From positions 603,188,616 to 603,252,615 of the forward strand of contig CM053026.1 in assembly GCA_028564925.1 (NCBI GenBank): a DNA stretch of 64,000 nucleotides, given 5' to 3'. This stretch comes from Lithobates sylvaticus. Lineage: Eukaryota; Chordata; Amphibia; Anura; Ranidae. The translations under genes were made by a program, and so were the position numbers. The notes beneath the pieces are model-generated. The model did no database searches. It worked only from the letters and a program-made list of their open reading frames with translations, and had not been told where the DNA came from. This document shows, in pieces, positions 34,301 through 44,417 of the stretch (positions within the stretch are counted from its first letter, which is position 1; the number at the start of each line of letters is the position of its first letter).

Positions 34301-34555
34301 ACCGAAAATCCTCTGGCTTACTGGGTCCTGAGGATGGATCACTGGCCAGAGCTTGCACAGTATGCAATTGAGCTACTGGCCTGTCCTGCCTCCAGCGTTC
34401 TTTCCGAACGCACATTCAGTGCTGCTGGAGGATTTGTGACTGATCATAGGGTGCGCCTGTCCACCGCCTCGGTTGATCGACTGACATTCATCAAAATGAA
34501 TCAGTCTTGGATCACCACCAGCTACCAGGCACCTGAGGCGGATATAACCGAATAA
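31334..34555 (+). CDS. hAT transposase with BED zinc finger (intact, 1,073 aa)
   Basis: Cut-and-paste DNA transposase acting in the nucleus on the element ends. N-terminus: Arg/Gly run (residues 26-35), poly-Ser and acidic tracts, all typical of disordered tails. BED finger about 222-275 (C242, C245, H266, H271). RNase-H-like core: ITADSW with D436, VVSDNGTN with D571, then CMAHVLNL (C590, H593), RWNST (W655), LLDPRYKG near 877 and the hAT dimerisation region with ACPASSVLSERTFSAAGG near 1016-1033 (candidate catalytic E1025). Acidic and Gln runs at about 776-805 separate core and tail. The frame is unbroken with no internal stop, longer than many hAT transposases (600-800 aa) because of the added low-complexity tracts. 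ATG 31334 is chosen because it follows the last array unit by 14 bp and starts the longest frame. A host-domesticated ZBED gene is unlikely given the intact transposon ends. Confidence 0.95.
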   Translation: MAGRPPRGGRACRAKNTGQAGSVSSGRGRGRGRGRASSSARGHGTRASLFSAAGHVEPHHAEGLVEWMTKPSSSSSSSLTQAQGTDRASSATPSLDPPCPPEESPELFEHSVGYMLQEDAQRFEGSDDDTQLEESGSTVPPAAAYCQVCSSGEEGGDDEVTDSTWVPQGREDEEEDEEEEDAASHVQRGRMPPGGQVEASTATVQNRRAPPVQGAASARYQKSSLVWAFFETSAADRTTAICNICLKRISRGQNISRLGTTSMTRHMATCHAARWQAHIKDPHQRTKRTSPCSSSAGISIPTTPSVLSESCSERTEGVEFGVSQPSTCSTPTSECSRQISLPQLLDRRKKYTPSHPHAQRLNASLAKLLALQLLPFQLVDSAPFREFVQCAVPQWQVPKRHFFSRKAIPSLYRHVEGNVHASLDRAVSGKVHITADSWSSRHGQGRYLSFTAHWVTLLAAGRDAGQGAVVLEVVPPPRLQNATTATGCDTPLSSTPSSSSSSSALSLEPAVLRRRTRGYASTQAKRCHAVLALVCLGDRSHTGPEVLAALQGQAERWLTPRQLKPGMVVSDNGTNLLSALRQGQLTHVPCMAHVLNLVVQRFLGRFPGLQDVLRQARKVCVHFRRSYNASARLTELQKELNLPKNRLISDMPTRWNSTLAMLQRLHTQQRAINEYLCDYGTRTGSGELGFFSPRQWSMIRDACTVLSPFEEATRMVSSDSACISDTVPLVHLLEHTLRGIMDRALEAEQRQEEEDFLASQGPLYPDSVPSVPPITQEEDEEEEEEEDCVSMEVEPGTQHQQQQQSFRDDVQSQQASGLVRGWEEVAGDHVILSDPEDSGPNASANLRCMASLILQSLRKDPRVLRIKERDHYWLATLLDPRYKGKVADLILPSQREQRMRHLREALQKGLCNAFPETGRLQTPGPGRRVAEASVSGRRSGGEGGRLTDAFRQFFSPQPQGMIGSSNHRQRLIYMVQEYLGARSDLDTFPTENPLAYWVLRMDHWPELAQYAIELLACPASSVLSERTFSAAGGFVTDHRVRLSTASVDRLTFIKMNQSWITTSYQAPEADITE
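32238..32288. repeat. Perfect 19-bp hairpin inside the transposase gene
   Basis: Arms 32238-32256 and 32270-32288 are exact complements around a 13-nt loop, starting CTACACCTTCAGTCC. It encodes the low-complexity segment just after the BED finger (TPSVLSESCSERTEGVE). Confidence 0.9.
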
Positions 34556-34649
34556 TTTTTAATGTCACATCCCTTCAAGACTGCCTATGCTGATGCTGAG
34601 TGACTGTCCTCTTATGTTCACTGACTATCCTCTTCCTCCTCCTCAATGA

Positions 34650-35960
34650 TCCATGCCACCACACCAGTGCCTAAGGCACAATTTTTCAGCCCCTGTTTAA
34701 CAGGGGCGTGTACTTACAATTTTTTTAAAAAAATGCTTCGCAACACGTGTGACTGCTGTGCTCCAAGTACAGTCTCTGTGAGGGCCGTGTTGCAGTGTTG
34801 TGGCACCAGCACCAGTGCCTAAGGCACAATTTTTCAGCCCTGTTTAACAGGGGCGTGTACTTACAATTTTTAAAAAAAATGCTTCGCAACACGTGTGACT
34901 GCTGTGCTCCAAGTACAGTCTCTGTGAGGGCCGTGTTGCAGTGTTGTGGCACCAGCACCAGTGCCTAAGGCACAATTTTTCAGCCCCTGTTTAACAGGGG
35001 CGTGTACTTACAATTTTTAAAAAAAATGCTTCGCAACACGTGTGACTGCTGTGCTCCAAGTACAGTATCTGTGAGGGCCGGGTTGCAGTGTTGTGGCACC
35101 AGCACCAGTGCCTAAGGCACAATTTTTCAGCCCCTGTTTAACAGGGGCGTGTACTTACAATTTTTTTAAAAAAATGCTTCGCAACACGTGTGACTGCTGT
35201 GCTCCAAGTACAGTATCTGTGAGGGCCGGGTTGCAGTGTTGTGGCACCAGCACCAGTGCCTAAGGCACAATTTTTCAGCCCCTGTTTAACAGGGGCGTGT
35301 ACTTACAATTTTTTTTTAAAAAAAATGCTTCGCAACACGTGTGACTGCTGCTCCAAGTACAGTATCTGTGAGGGCCGGGTTGCAGTGTTGTGGCACCAGC
35401 ACCAGTGCCTAAGGCACAATTTTTCAGCCCCTGTTTAACAGGGGCGTGTACTTACAATTTTTTAAAAAAATGCTTCGCAACACGTGTGACTGCTGTGCTC
35501 CAAGTACAGTCTCTGTGAGGGGTTGCAGTGTTGTGGCACCAGCACCAGTGCCTAAGGCACAATTTTTCAGCCCCTGTTTAACAGGGGCGGGTAATTACAA
35601 ATCTTGATCTAATAGTTCACAGCAGGGCCCATTCTTGCGCCCACCAAGAGTAAATATGAGGGCCTACAGTCTTGTGGCAACACCGTCCACCACCACCGCC
35701 AAAGGCCCAATTTTTCTGCCCTGTTCATCAGGTGCTTGCAATTACAAATCTTGATCTAATAACTCACAGCAGGGCCCATTCCTGCGCCCCACCAAGAGTA
35801 ACTGTGAGAGCTTACAGTCTTGTGGCAAAACCGTCCACCACCACCACCACCACCCCCAATTTTTCTGCCCTGTTCAACAGGTGCATGCAATTACAAATCT
35901 TGATCTATTAACTCACAGCAGGGCCCATTCCTGTGCCCACCAGTCTTGTGGCTACACCAA
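34650..35960 (+). repeat. hAT 3' array: about ten ~147-bp units, two subfamilies
   Basis: Seven close copies start at the GTGCCTAAGGCAC motif (34668, 34815, 34961, 35108, 35256, 35405, 35548; spacing 143-149 bp). Each has two small hairpins: GTGCC-TAA-GGCAC and CCCCTG-TTTAA-CAGGGG. Diverged copies continue at the same period (ACAAATCTTGATCTA at 35598, 35744, 35892) to about 35960. The array lies downstream of the stop codon and would be in the 3' UTR or flank. Confidence 0.93.
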
Positions 35961-36801
35961 CATCTAATAGGGCAAATTTCTGCAGAGTATATACGCCAGG
36001 CCCCTACTTTCAAACATCCAACTTACAAACGACTCCTACTTGCAAATGGAAAGAGAAAACAGGAAGTGAGAGGAAATCTACCCCTAGGAAGGGAAATTCT
36101 ATCCTGTTAGATTTAATTTGGGAAAAAGGTATCTCCTCTCTACTGATACTTTATCACCAATCCTTGTTTCAATTAAAACCCCACTTTTCCAAAAACATTT
36201 GTCATTGGGACGGAAAGTGAGGTGACATGTTCTGAACAGATGTGCAAAGACAGCAAATGTTACAGGGGTGATAACCCCTCCCTATGTTCTCCAAAAAGCT
36301 TAAAAATAGATTTTTTTGGGATGGAGCTACACTTCATAATGTACCTGTTCAGATTCTACTTAAGATCAAACCTAAAGCCGCAAGTGGTTTTAAATGGCTT
36401 CTTTTTTTCCTTTACAAATGTCATTTTGTGCAAGGACAGTTCTAAACACGGGAAACACATGCCACTTCACAGGCATACTTTAGACACCCCCCAGGTACCA
36501 TATTTAAAGGAAAATTTCACTTTTTTTTTTTTCACTTTATGCATCATTAAAATGACTGCTCCCGAAAAAACGTTAGTTTTTAAAAGTTCTTTTTGCATTG
36601 ATATATGTCCCCTGGGGCAGGACCCGGGTCCCCAAACCTGTTTTATGACATTAACATGCATATTGGCCGTTGTAATTAGCACTTTTGATTTCGAACGTTC
36701 GTGTCCATTATAACGTATAGGGTTCGAAAATTCGCGCGAACTTTCGGTCCGTTCGAAGGTTCTGGTTCGAATCGAACCCGGGGGTGTTCGGCTCATCCCT
36801 A
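35961..36801. other. hAT right-end region
   Basis: No gene. The last 120 bp carry several TTCGAA/TTCGAAC motifs before the terminal GCTCATCCCTA, likely subterminal transposase sites. Beyond the 12-bp terminus it has no long match to the left end. Confidence 0.6.
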
Positions 36802-37564
36802 TTGGTGATATCAATCCCTTTTTTTCCCCTATCTTATCCAACAAGGCTATTACCACTGACTTATTAAACTTCAGTTCATGCGATTGACCCTGTATTTTTA
36901 ATGCATGCCTGAGCTGTAGAAATTGAAAAAATCTTTGATTTGGAATATTATATTCTTTACTTAGTTCACTAAAGGTTTTCATCACATCTTCCTGAAATAG
37001 CTGTTCTATGTACCTTAGTCCCTTCTGCCTCCAGATCTCAAACCCTTCCAGTTTCATCAATTCCTCATAACTGCTATTATTCCAGATTGGAGTATGTGAC
37101 ATATATCCATTTATCTCAGTCATTTTCCTCATTTCCTGACATACCGTAAGGAATCCTTTATCAGGCAGTTGATTTCTCGACTCTAATAAAGAAACCAATG
37201 GATATACTTCATAAAATGATAGTAGCAGATTCTGTATAGGGTCATAGTCTATTACTATTAGTAAAGTGTTGTAATTGTGAGGCTAAAAAATGATTTTTGG
37301 GATGGGAGATCGCCAAACCTTTCTCTTCTTTGGTTAGCATTAATGTTGTTAGCTTTATACGTGGTTGTTTTTTCCTCCAGATCAAATCTCTGAAAAGCGA
37401 CTATTTTTCTAAACCAAAATGCGGTAATCCATATTGGTGAGTTATTAAACACGTAAAGTATCATTTTGATAAGATTTGCTCTTCCTATCACCGTCAGAGG
37501 TAACTTACACCAACTTTGGCATTTATCCTTAAATTTTGCTAATAGAGGTTTCAAATTTAAATTA

Positions 37565-38327
37565 CTGTATATACTCGAGTATAGGCCGACCCGAATATAA
37601 GCCGAGGCACCTAATTTTACCACAAAAAAATGGAAAAACTTATTGACTCCAGTATAAGCCTAGGGTGAGAAATGCGCAGCTACTGTAAGTGGAAAAGAGG
37701 GTCAACAATGCCCATTTGCAGCCTCACTGTGCCCATTTGCATGCCTCACTGTGCCCATTTGCAGCCATAGGTCCCCCAAACTTCAAACTTGGTAGTTAAG
37801 GGTTCCTAGATGCCCCCTATCTGCAGCCAAAATATGGGGTCTCTGGGCCCAAAGGGTCCTGAAATAACATTGCTGCAGATGGACACAGTTGACCGAATTT
37901 GGGGCCCTGTATCTTGGGGCCAAATTTGGTATGCAAACTCAGTCGAACTAGCACTACAACATATCTAAAGATGGGGTTCCTATTACCAAGTGGCCCCGAG
38001 ATACGGGGCCCAAAAGTCGGTTCGGAAAATGTCAAGCACTTTTCTGCAGCAGAGAATGACATATTCCGAACCGACTTTGGGGCCCCGTATCTCGAGGGCC
38101 ACTTACTGCTAGGAACCCCATCTTTGGATATGTTGTAAAGTTGGGTTTGCACACCAAATTTGGGGTTCCTAGAACCAAGAGGCCCCGAGACACAGGGCCC
38201 CAAAGTCGTGTCGGAAAATGTCATTTTCTGCTGCAGAAAAGTGCTTGACTCAAGTATAAGCGGAGGGGGGCACTTTCAGCACAATAAAATGTGCTGAAAA
38301 ACTCGGCTTATACTCGAGTATATACGG
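37565..38327. mobile_element. 763-bp TA-flanked MITE inserted in LINE A
   Basis: TA at 37563-37564 and 38328-38329. Inverted ends CTGTATATACTCGAGTATA and, from the right, CCGTATATACTCGAGTATA. The LINE A frame continues across it (IKDYI to NLNLKPLL). TA duplications suggest Tc1/mariner mobilisation. The interior holds three related GGCCCCGAGATACGGGGCCC-type modules, two of them head-to-head. Confidence 0.9.
37975..38240. repeat. Head-to-head module repeat inside the MITE
   Basis: A module beginning GGGGTTCCTA, then GTGGCCCCGAGATACGGGGC and AAGTCGG at about 37975-38045, is repeated in inverted orientation at about 38055-38125, and a third, direct copy lies at 38160-38240. The pairs flank a CTTTTCTGCAGCAGAGAA core. 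Confidence 0.85.
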
Positions 38328-41085
38328 TAATATAGTCTTTTATATCCCGAGAGATCTCTATCCCCAAATATTTCACTGTATCCTTAATTTGAATTTTAGA
38401 GGCTTGATTTAATAAGGGGGGTTTTAACTCATCTAGTGGTAATAACATGGATTTATCCAAGTTAATCTGGAAGCCAGAAAATAGCCCAAATATGGAGATA
38501 AGGCTCATAAGTTCCATTAATGAATTTAAGGTATCCCCCAGGAAAATAAGAGCGTCATCTGCATACAGGGCCACTTTATCCTCTCTACTTGCCTGTCGAA
38601 ACCAGACTATTTTTGTTGATTCTCTAATGGCAAGAGGCTCCACTGCTATAGCAAACAGTAGTGGCGACAGGGGGCAACCCTGCCTTGTCCCTCTAGATAA
38701 GGTAAATGGGCTGGATAGTGTATTATTAATTCTTACCCTTGCTGTAGGGTCACTATATAATATTTTAACCCATTTTAAAAATCCCGGTCCTATTCCGAAA
38801 GACTCCAGTATGGCCCATAAGTATTCCCACCATATCGAAGGCTTTTTGGACATCTAAGCATAATATTGCTCTAGATCCCATATTTTCCGTAGGCAATTGC
38901 AAATACAAAAATAGCCTGCGAATATTTGTTGCGGCTCCTCTCTTTGGGATAAAACCCATTTGATCCTCATGTATCAAACTGTTAATATAATTTGATAGCC
39001 TATTTGCAAGGGCCCTTGCCAAAATCTTGACATCTGAGGTGAGAAGAGATATAGGTCGATAGGATTCAGGCATCATTGGATCCCTACCCTGTTTTGGAAT
39101 CATTATTACTATCGTTTCCTGCATTGATTCTGGAAAGTTTTTGTTTTTCATACGCATCATTTAGTATCTCTAATAGTTCTGGTAGAAAAATCCTATCAAA
39201 TTTTTTCATATATCTCTGTCGGTACTCCGTCCATCCCTGGCACTTTAATGTTACAAGTTTGTGTAACTGCTTGCCTTAATTCTTCCAGGGATATGGGACT
39301 ATCAAGAGCTTCTCTATCCTCCATTTTAAGTTTTGGGAGAACCAATTTATCCAAGAATTGTTTAGCTTGATTCATTGGCATCGACACCTTCGACTCATAA
39401 AGTGAGGTGCAGAAGTCAACGAATATCTTCTGAATGCTGCCTTTATCATACCTCACCACTCATTCAGGGTCTTTGATTGCAGAGATAGTTATCGGGCTCT
39501 CTTGTGCCTGAGCTATAACCGCCAGCATACGACCCACCTGTTCCTCATCTCATAATGTTTTTGTTTTTGAAAAAATCTACTATTTTCTGCTTTAGTTAAA
39601 GCCAAATTTTTATAAGTTTCCTGAGCCTCCTGCCATGCTAAACGCTTTTCTTCTATGGGATCCATAATATAATCCTGCTCTGTTTGAGACACCATTTTCA
39701 TTCATTCCTTCTCTCGCCTCCTAGATGAACTCTTAATTTTATGAATTTCTTTAATCAATATTCCACACGTATATATGCCTTCATTGTATCCCAGACTACT
39801 AGTAAAGAAGCAGAGTTTTTATTGAAAAGTTCAATCAACTGTAACTCTATCTTATCTTCCTCCGTCAGTAATAATAGCCATTGTGGGTATATTTTCCAAA
39901 GGGGGGGGGGGGGGTGATGTCTGTCCCTCGCACTGTAAATTCAATATAAGTGGGGAGTGATCTGAGAGCCCCCTAGGGCTATATTGAATTGACTCTACCC
40001 AAGGCAAAAAATTATCATTCCCCAGGGCCAAATCTATTCTTGACACAGAGAACCATATGTGCTCGAACAACATGAGTATTCTCTTCTTGATGGATATTTA
40101 ATTCTCCACATGTCTATTAGCCCCATCTCTTGAAGTTGTCTAGCAAATCTAGTTCTCTTCAACCTTTGTTTTACCTTTGTGGTGCTATGTCTATCTTCCT
40201 CCTCATTCATTATGTTATTAAAATCTCCAATTACTAGGATTGGCAAATACGGCCACTGTACCATTTTCCCAAAGACACTTTTCAACACTTCATCATTATA
40301 AGGAGGGGGAATATAGACATCCACCTACAAGAAGTTTCTGTCATTTAATAAGCACCGTAACACAATATATCGACCTTCTGGGTCTATAAAAATCTCTTTA
40401 CATGAGAACCGAACCGTGCGAGAAATGAGAACACTGGCACCTCGTGAATAAGTAGTGTATACGGCGTGAAATTGATACGGAAATCTTGCAATTTCAAAAA
40501 GCATAGTGTCACCTCGCTCAAGGTGGGTCTCCTGCAAAAAAAATGATTCCGGGTTTGTAAAACTCAATTGCCTCAAAGACTGCTTGCCTCTTTCTCCTAT
40601 CTCCCATCCCCCTCACATTCCATGACAGCACCGTTATTTTATTACTCATTATTTCATTTTACCAGAAAATATTGAGCAGGGCTCCAACCAACCAGCCACC
40701 TTATCCAGTAGGCTATATATATATAGATAAATAACGAAGAAATTGTATGCGTAAACAGGTTAGAACACCCTATATCAGAAACAATAGCCCATATAGATTC
40801 ATAAAGAGTCCATAGAAAGTAAAATGTATTAGTCCAGGGGGTCTTGAACCAGGGCAGCTCTTCAAATAAAAATGCCAATGGGCAACGCACATAGCAAAGT
40901 AAAAAGCAGGCTCATCGAATATAAGTTAGTCCAGGAAATGGAGTTATAAAGAACACAAGGGGGCCTCCACGGTCCGCTATCTCGTCATGAAATGCACAAG
41001 GAAGCAGACCAGACACTTCCAAGATGGCACTGGAAGACACACATGACCCAGAGTGCCAGCGGGATGACGTCACCGGAGTCTGGAA

Positions 41086-41145
41086 TGTGACGCATTTCAG
41101 AGCATGTGCAGTATAGGCAGGGGGCTAGCGCACTTTTTCTTCAGG
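41086..41145 (-). repeat. Diverged copy of the GAAACGCGTT hairpin motif
   Basis: Read on the minus strand: CCTGAAGAA, then a spacer, then GCACATGCTCTGAAATGCGT. It matches the motif at 62253-62290 (GCGCATGCTCCGAAACGCGT) at 16 of 20 positions. Confidence 0.6.
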
Positions 41146-41149
41146 GTGA

Positions 41150-42800
41150 AGATGCAAGGATACAGAGCCTCTATTTATCACTGCTAGCCCTTGGAGGACT
41201 ATTTAGCTCAGCATGATCAATGAACATTGTTCAAAAGTAAAAAACAATTAAAAACAATACATTTAAATAAACAAAGGACATACATACCTATAATCAATTA
41301 AAATATGATAGCAAATAGCGATTTTGATCTCTATACTATAGTAAGTTAGATAATACATTGGTTTGTAATTGATTGATATAGGACAAGACAAAAATCAATG
41401 CAATAGACCAATGGAAATAGATTTTACCTCTATTTGAGATCATAACAATTTGCCCTTTTTGGACATGGAACTGGGCCATGAGAACAATAAGATCTATGCT
41501 AGAAATTACACTAAATCCACAGCTGGGAATTAATGTCTACATGTTAACAGTTGCCACTTGCCACTATGGATCAGGAATAGACCCAAAGGCCAGTTCTATT
41601 GTCTGAGACAAAACTTTACTCGAGACCCCAACTATGTTTCCAAAAGTATCTCCTTGAAAAATGTATCTCTGGATAAAGGTTATCCAGAACCCCTGGCCGA
41701 TCAAGCATACAATTTTGATTAAAAGGGGAAACTAGTCAGACTTACTACCCGTTATCATGTTCAACACTGCAAGATGGAACGCATCCAAACCAAACCAGTG
41801 TCAGTAGGATAAAATAAAACATATTGTTGGTGTCAGTGGGATATAATACGCCTCATCATTGGACTTAATGAGATATAGTAAATTCCATCTTTAGTGACAG
41901 TAGAATAAAACAGTCTTATCACTGGTGGAAGTGGGAATAAATAGGAACCATTGATGGTGTTAGCGGGAAAAAATACTGGGATGTAAAAAACTCAATATAA
42001 AGACAGTATACAGAACAGCCAGTATTTTATACGTGCATGAGAACTGGAGTGATCCCTAGTCCTATGGTGATGGCTAAAATATCTCATGTTAATCACTTCT
42101 GACTCCTGCATTTACATATACTATTCTGTTCTATTTTTATTGTTTTAGGAACCTGGAATGTTTCTTCCTCTATGGTTCCTCTTTGGTCCAATTGTTTGGA
42201 TCCTTGATATTTAAAGCATAATCTCTGGCTTTCCTTGGATGATAACCCTAATTTTTGATTTACCTTACTTTTGCTGTCCAATTCCCCTTATTTTCAGACC
42301 TGATTGTTAAGTGTCTTGCTTTATTTTTCACTCTACACATGTACATATACACCTTTTTATCTTTAGTTAATGGAAGGATTAATCCCCATATTTCTAGAAT
42401 GTTGGGTACCTTACACCCCTTTTCTTTTCCCCTCTCCTTCGTTTGTCTTTTATTAGATGGTGATCATTTGGTGGCGACTCTTCTTTTGGTTTTAATGAGC
42501 ATGGACATAATGGTGTACACAAGTCTCCTATGTGACTGTGGCCATATAGAGCATGATGAATTGGTCACATTTTATAATGTCCTCTATATTGTTTCAGTTT
42601 TTTATTTTTTATTTTATTTTCCCTCCCCTCCCCCCCCCCCTTTTTTCTCCTATTAGACATGGTTGTTTTCAGCTATACTATAATAACATAAATAATATAA
42701 TCTATTTTGTTATGTACTGTATGGGTTTATGTTTTATGTATTTTGTTTGAATAATGTATTGCTTGTGTTCATTAGTATTTAAATTTATTAATATTGAAAC
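41150..42800. other. No gene recognised
   Basis: AT-rich. Around 41810-41960 short motifs (GTCAGTGGGATA, AATAAAAC) recur in degenerate tandem fashion. A poly-C/T tract lies near 42610-42650. No coding motif. Confidence 0.5.
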
Positions 42801-42803
42801 GTT

Positions 42804-42843
42804 GATCCTAAAGAAGCCCCTGGTTTGGGCGGAACGCGCGTGA
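42804..42843 (+). repeat. Copy of the AAGAAG-hairpin-GAACGCG motif
   Basis: AAAGAAGCCCCTGGTTTGGG then CGGAACGCGCGTG. GCCC/GGGC forms the stem around a CTGGTTT loop. Same layout as 62253-62290. Confidence 0.6.
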
Positions 42844-43594
42844 ACCAGACATATCTGATCCATATGTATCAAAACCAGGCTTTGACTGCACAAAGTGGTC
42901 ATAAAACATGTTGATTGTGCTTTCCAATATGTTCTGATATATACGTTTTAATGACTTTTGTATAAATAAAACTTGTTGTTTTTAGAACAGATTGTATTTG
43001 TGTGGTACCCTTTGTGGCACTTGAAAATCCTCTTTTCACATCACCTCTTCAGTGAGGAGATGTATTGACTTCCCTTCTACAGCCTTGAGCTCCTTAATGC
43101 ACACAACCTTGAGCGTCTTGGATGCACACAGCATTGAACTCCCTAACACACACAGCATCCATCTCCACACAGAGATTCTCTCAGTGGCAGCCACTGCTCC
43201 AATTTCACCTGCAACTCTCAGCAGACCGACATTATAAGGGCTGTATGTACCTGGGCCCATACCCTGCTGGTTGTCCACAAAACCCAGACACAAGGTTAGA
43301 GATTTCTTCCCTGCCAAGGTACTTTGAAATTTCCAAACTACAGAGCCCCATCCAGAAATATCATAACTTCTACTAAATAGCAGTTCATGTGTGAATTATA
43401 CAGCATCTTTTCTTACCAATGCCGTGTTACCTTTAAGTTTTTATAGACTTTGAGTTTCTTTTAATAAAAGATAACAAGTGCAATGCAAATTAGCTAACAG
43501 GAATTCTATAACACCATTGGATAACTTCACGCCTTTTGCAAAACTATTAGGATGCAGAAGTGTCAGTAATATGTAAATAATACCCATTGCCAAT

Positions 43595-44094
43595 AAGAAA
43601 TGTGTGAGCAATTAATTTGTCTCATACACCAATGAGAGCATGACAGTTATAAAATATATTTTAAAGCCCATAGCAACAAGCAGTTTTTTAATTGTTCCAC
43701 TATAATTGGTTCAGGAGGTCACATGGTCACAACTGCCAGGGAACAAGCTAATAGAAGTTATTTACATTTAAAAAAATCTGCGCAACAGTTTCAGTCGGCG
43801 CTTAGCAGGAGAAGAAGAAGCCTCTCACCCTCCCTCCCTTGTTGCTAGTTAAAATGGTTATAACTCGAGCTGTAATGGCTGAGTTATCATATATAAATTT
43901 AAGATGTGTGTACATAATATAATACATTTTGGTTTGGTGTGAAAATATTTGGTGATAAGACAAGAATGTAATGTGTGCTATGATATTGGATTAAAGATAA
44001 AATTATTTAGTATGTCTAGTGTTTTTTATTTTTTTATTAATTATATTATTGACGGGTACTATATGGATTAATTAAGTACTGTCTACAACCCCAT
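43595..44094. mobile_element. 500-bp insertion in the foldback left arm
   Basis: The right arm is continuous where the left arm is split (CATTGCCAAT joins GTTATACTTTAAAG on the right arm's complement). CCAAT and CCCAT at the junctions may be a diverged 5-bp duplication. The content is AT-rich with no motif recognised. The reverse possibility, a deletion in the right arm, is less likely because the arms match to the base. Confidence 0.7.
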
Positions 44095-44221
44095 GTTATA
44101 CTTTAAAGAAGACCAAATCCACCCTTTAAAATTCAGTTGGCCTTTATGCTTGCACTCAAAATTAATGCTTTGTAGTTCTGTACTCAGCAAATGAGCAGAC
44201 CATGTGTCCTTTCTGTGATGA

Positions 44222-44417
44222 CAGAGCCTCATACTGTAACATCTGCTCTGTCTGTGTCTCTGTGTTACTTACCCCTGAACTCTGCTTTCTGTGCATTACT
44301 TACCCCTGACCTCTGCTTTCTGTGCATTACTTACCCCTGACCTCTGTTCTTTGTGTGTTACTTACACCTGACCGCTGCTCTCTGTTCCCTACTTACATCT
44401 GATCTCTACTACCTGGG
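44222..44417. repeat. 31-bp minisatellite, about 6 copies, in the foldback loop
   Basis: Unit CTCTGCTTTCTGTGCATTAC followed by TTACCCCTGAC. Related in sequence to the 22535-22860 array. Confidence 0.85.

Larger units (their letters stand above)
26275..36801 (+). mobile_element. 10.5-kb hAT transposon loaded with satellite arrays
   Basis: The exact 8-bp target duplication TTGGTGAT lies at 26267-26274 and 36802-36809, inside the LINE A reading frame, which rejoins cleanly (EKKGIDITNIYDILFDKF). The termini are TAGGGATGGGCC and, from the right, TAGGGATGAGCC, a 12-bp inverted repeat with one mismatch. Contents: left hairpin cluster, TATA box, 4.6-kb tandem array, one uninterrupted transposase gene, 1.3-kb tandem array, 0.84-kb right end. 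hAT elements are usually 2.5-5 kb, and the excess here is almost wholly tandem repeat. Intact ends and frame mean it could be a recent or still mobile copy. Confidence 0.95.
25094..40649 (-). pseudogene. LINE A ORF2: endonuclease, reverse transcriptase, C-terminal domain
   Basis: From ATG at 40649 downwards: APE endonuclease TVLSWNVRGM, FLQETH, IGDFNNIM, MWRIKYPSRREYS and GLSDHSPL. RT follows with MDGVPTEIYEKI, SYRPISLLTSDVKI, QMGFIPKRGAATN, LCLDVQKAFD, GTRQGCPLSPLLF and the catalytic YADD. Then come the thumb (VKYLGIEISRDIKDY resumes as NLNLKPLLAKF across the MITE), a HMAHYTPEELFKW segment and a C..C knuckle (QCPRC). The C-terminus KFEKIWKRWFDILQV ends at 25094. Frame breaks lie at the poly-T run near 40540 and at several later points, so no protein is expected. 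Confidence 0.9.
24915..41060 (-). mobile_element. LINE A: L1-like element, 5'-truncated, carrying three later insertions
   Basis: Minus-strand L1-like LINE. The 3' end at about 24915 shows an AATAAA and an A-rich tail (T run on plus). The 5' limit is near 41 kb and ORF1 is absent. With the inserts at 25278-25854, 26275-36801 and 37565-38327 removed, about 4.3 kb of LINE remains, covering nearly all of ORF2. Its own target duplication was not found. Confidence 0.85.

Noticed and set aside
31569-34415. Several antisense frames across the hAT transposase gene
   Set aside because: Shadows of the coding strand with no motifs. The plus-strand gene explains the region.
36467-37198. 243-codon minus-strand frame
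   Set aside because: A chimaera of LINE A ORF2 (first part) and the hAT right end (last part) joined at the insertion site. Not one protein.
41150-42800. 5' UTR or ORF1 of LINE A
   Set aside because: No ORF1 motifs (coiled coil, RNRR.N or RPRD stretches) were found, and the LINE signal stops near 41 kb.
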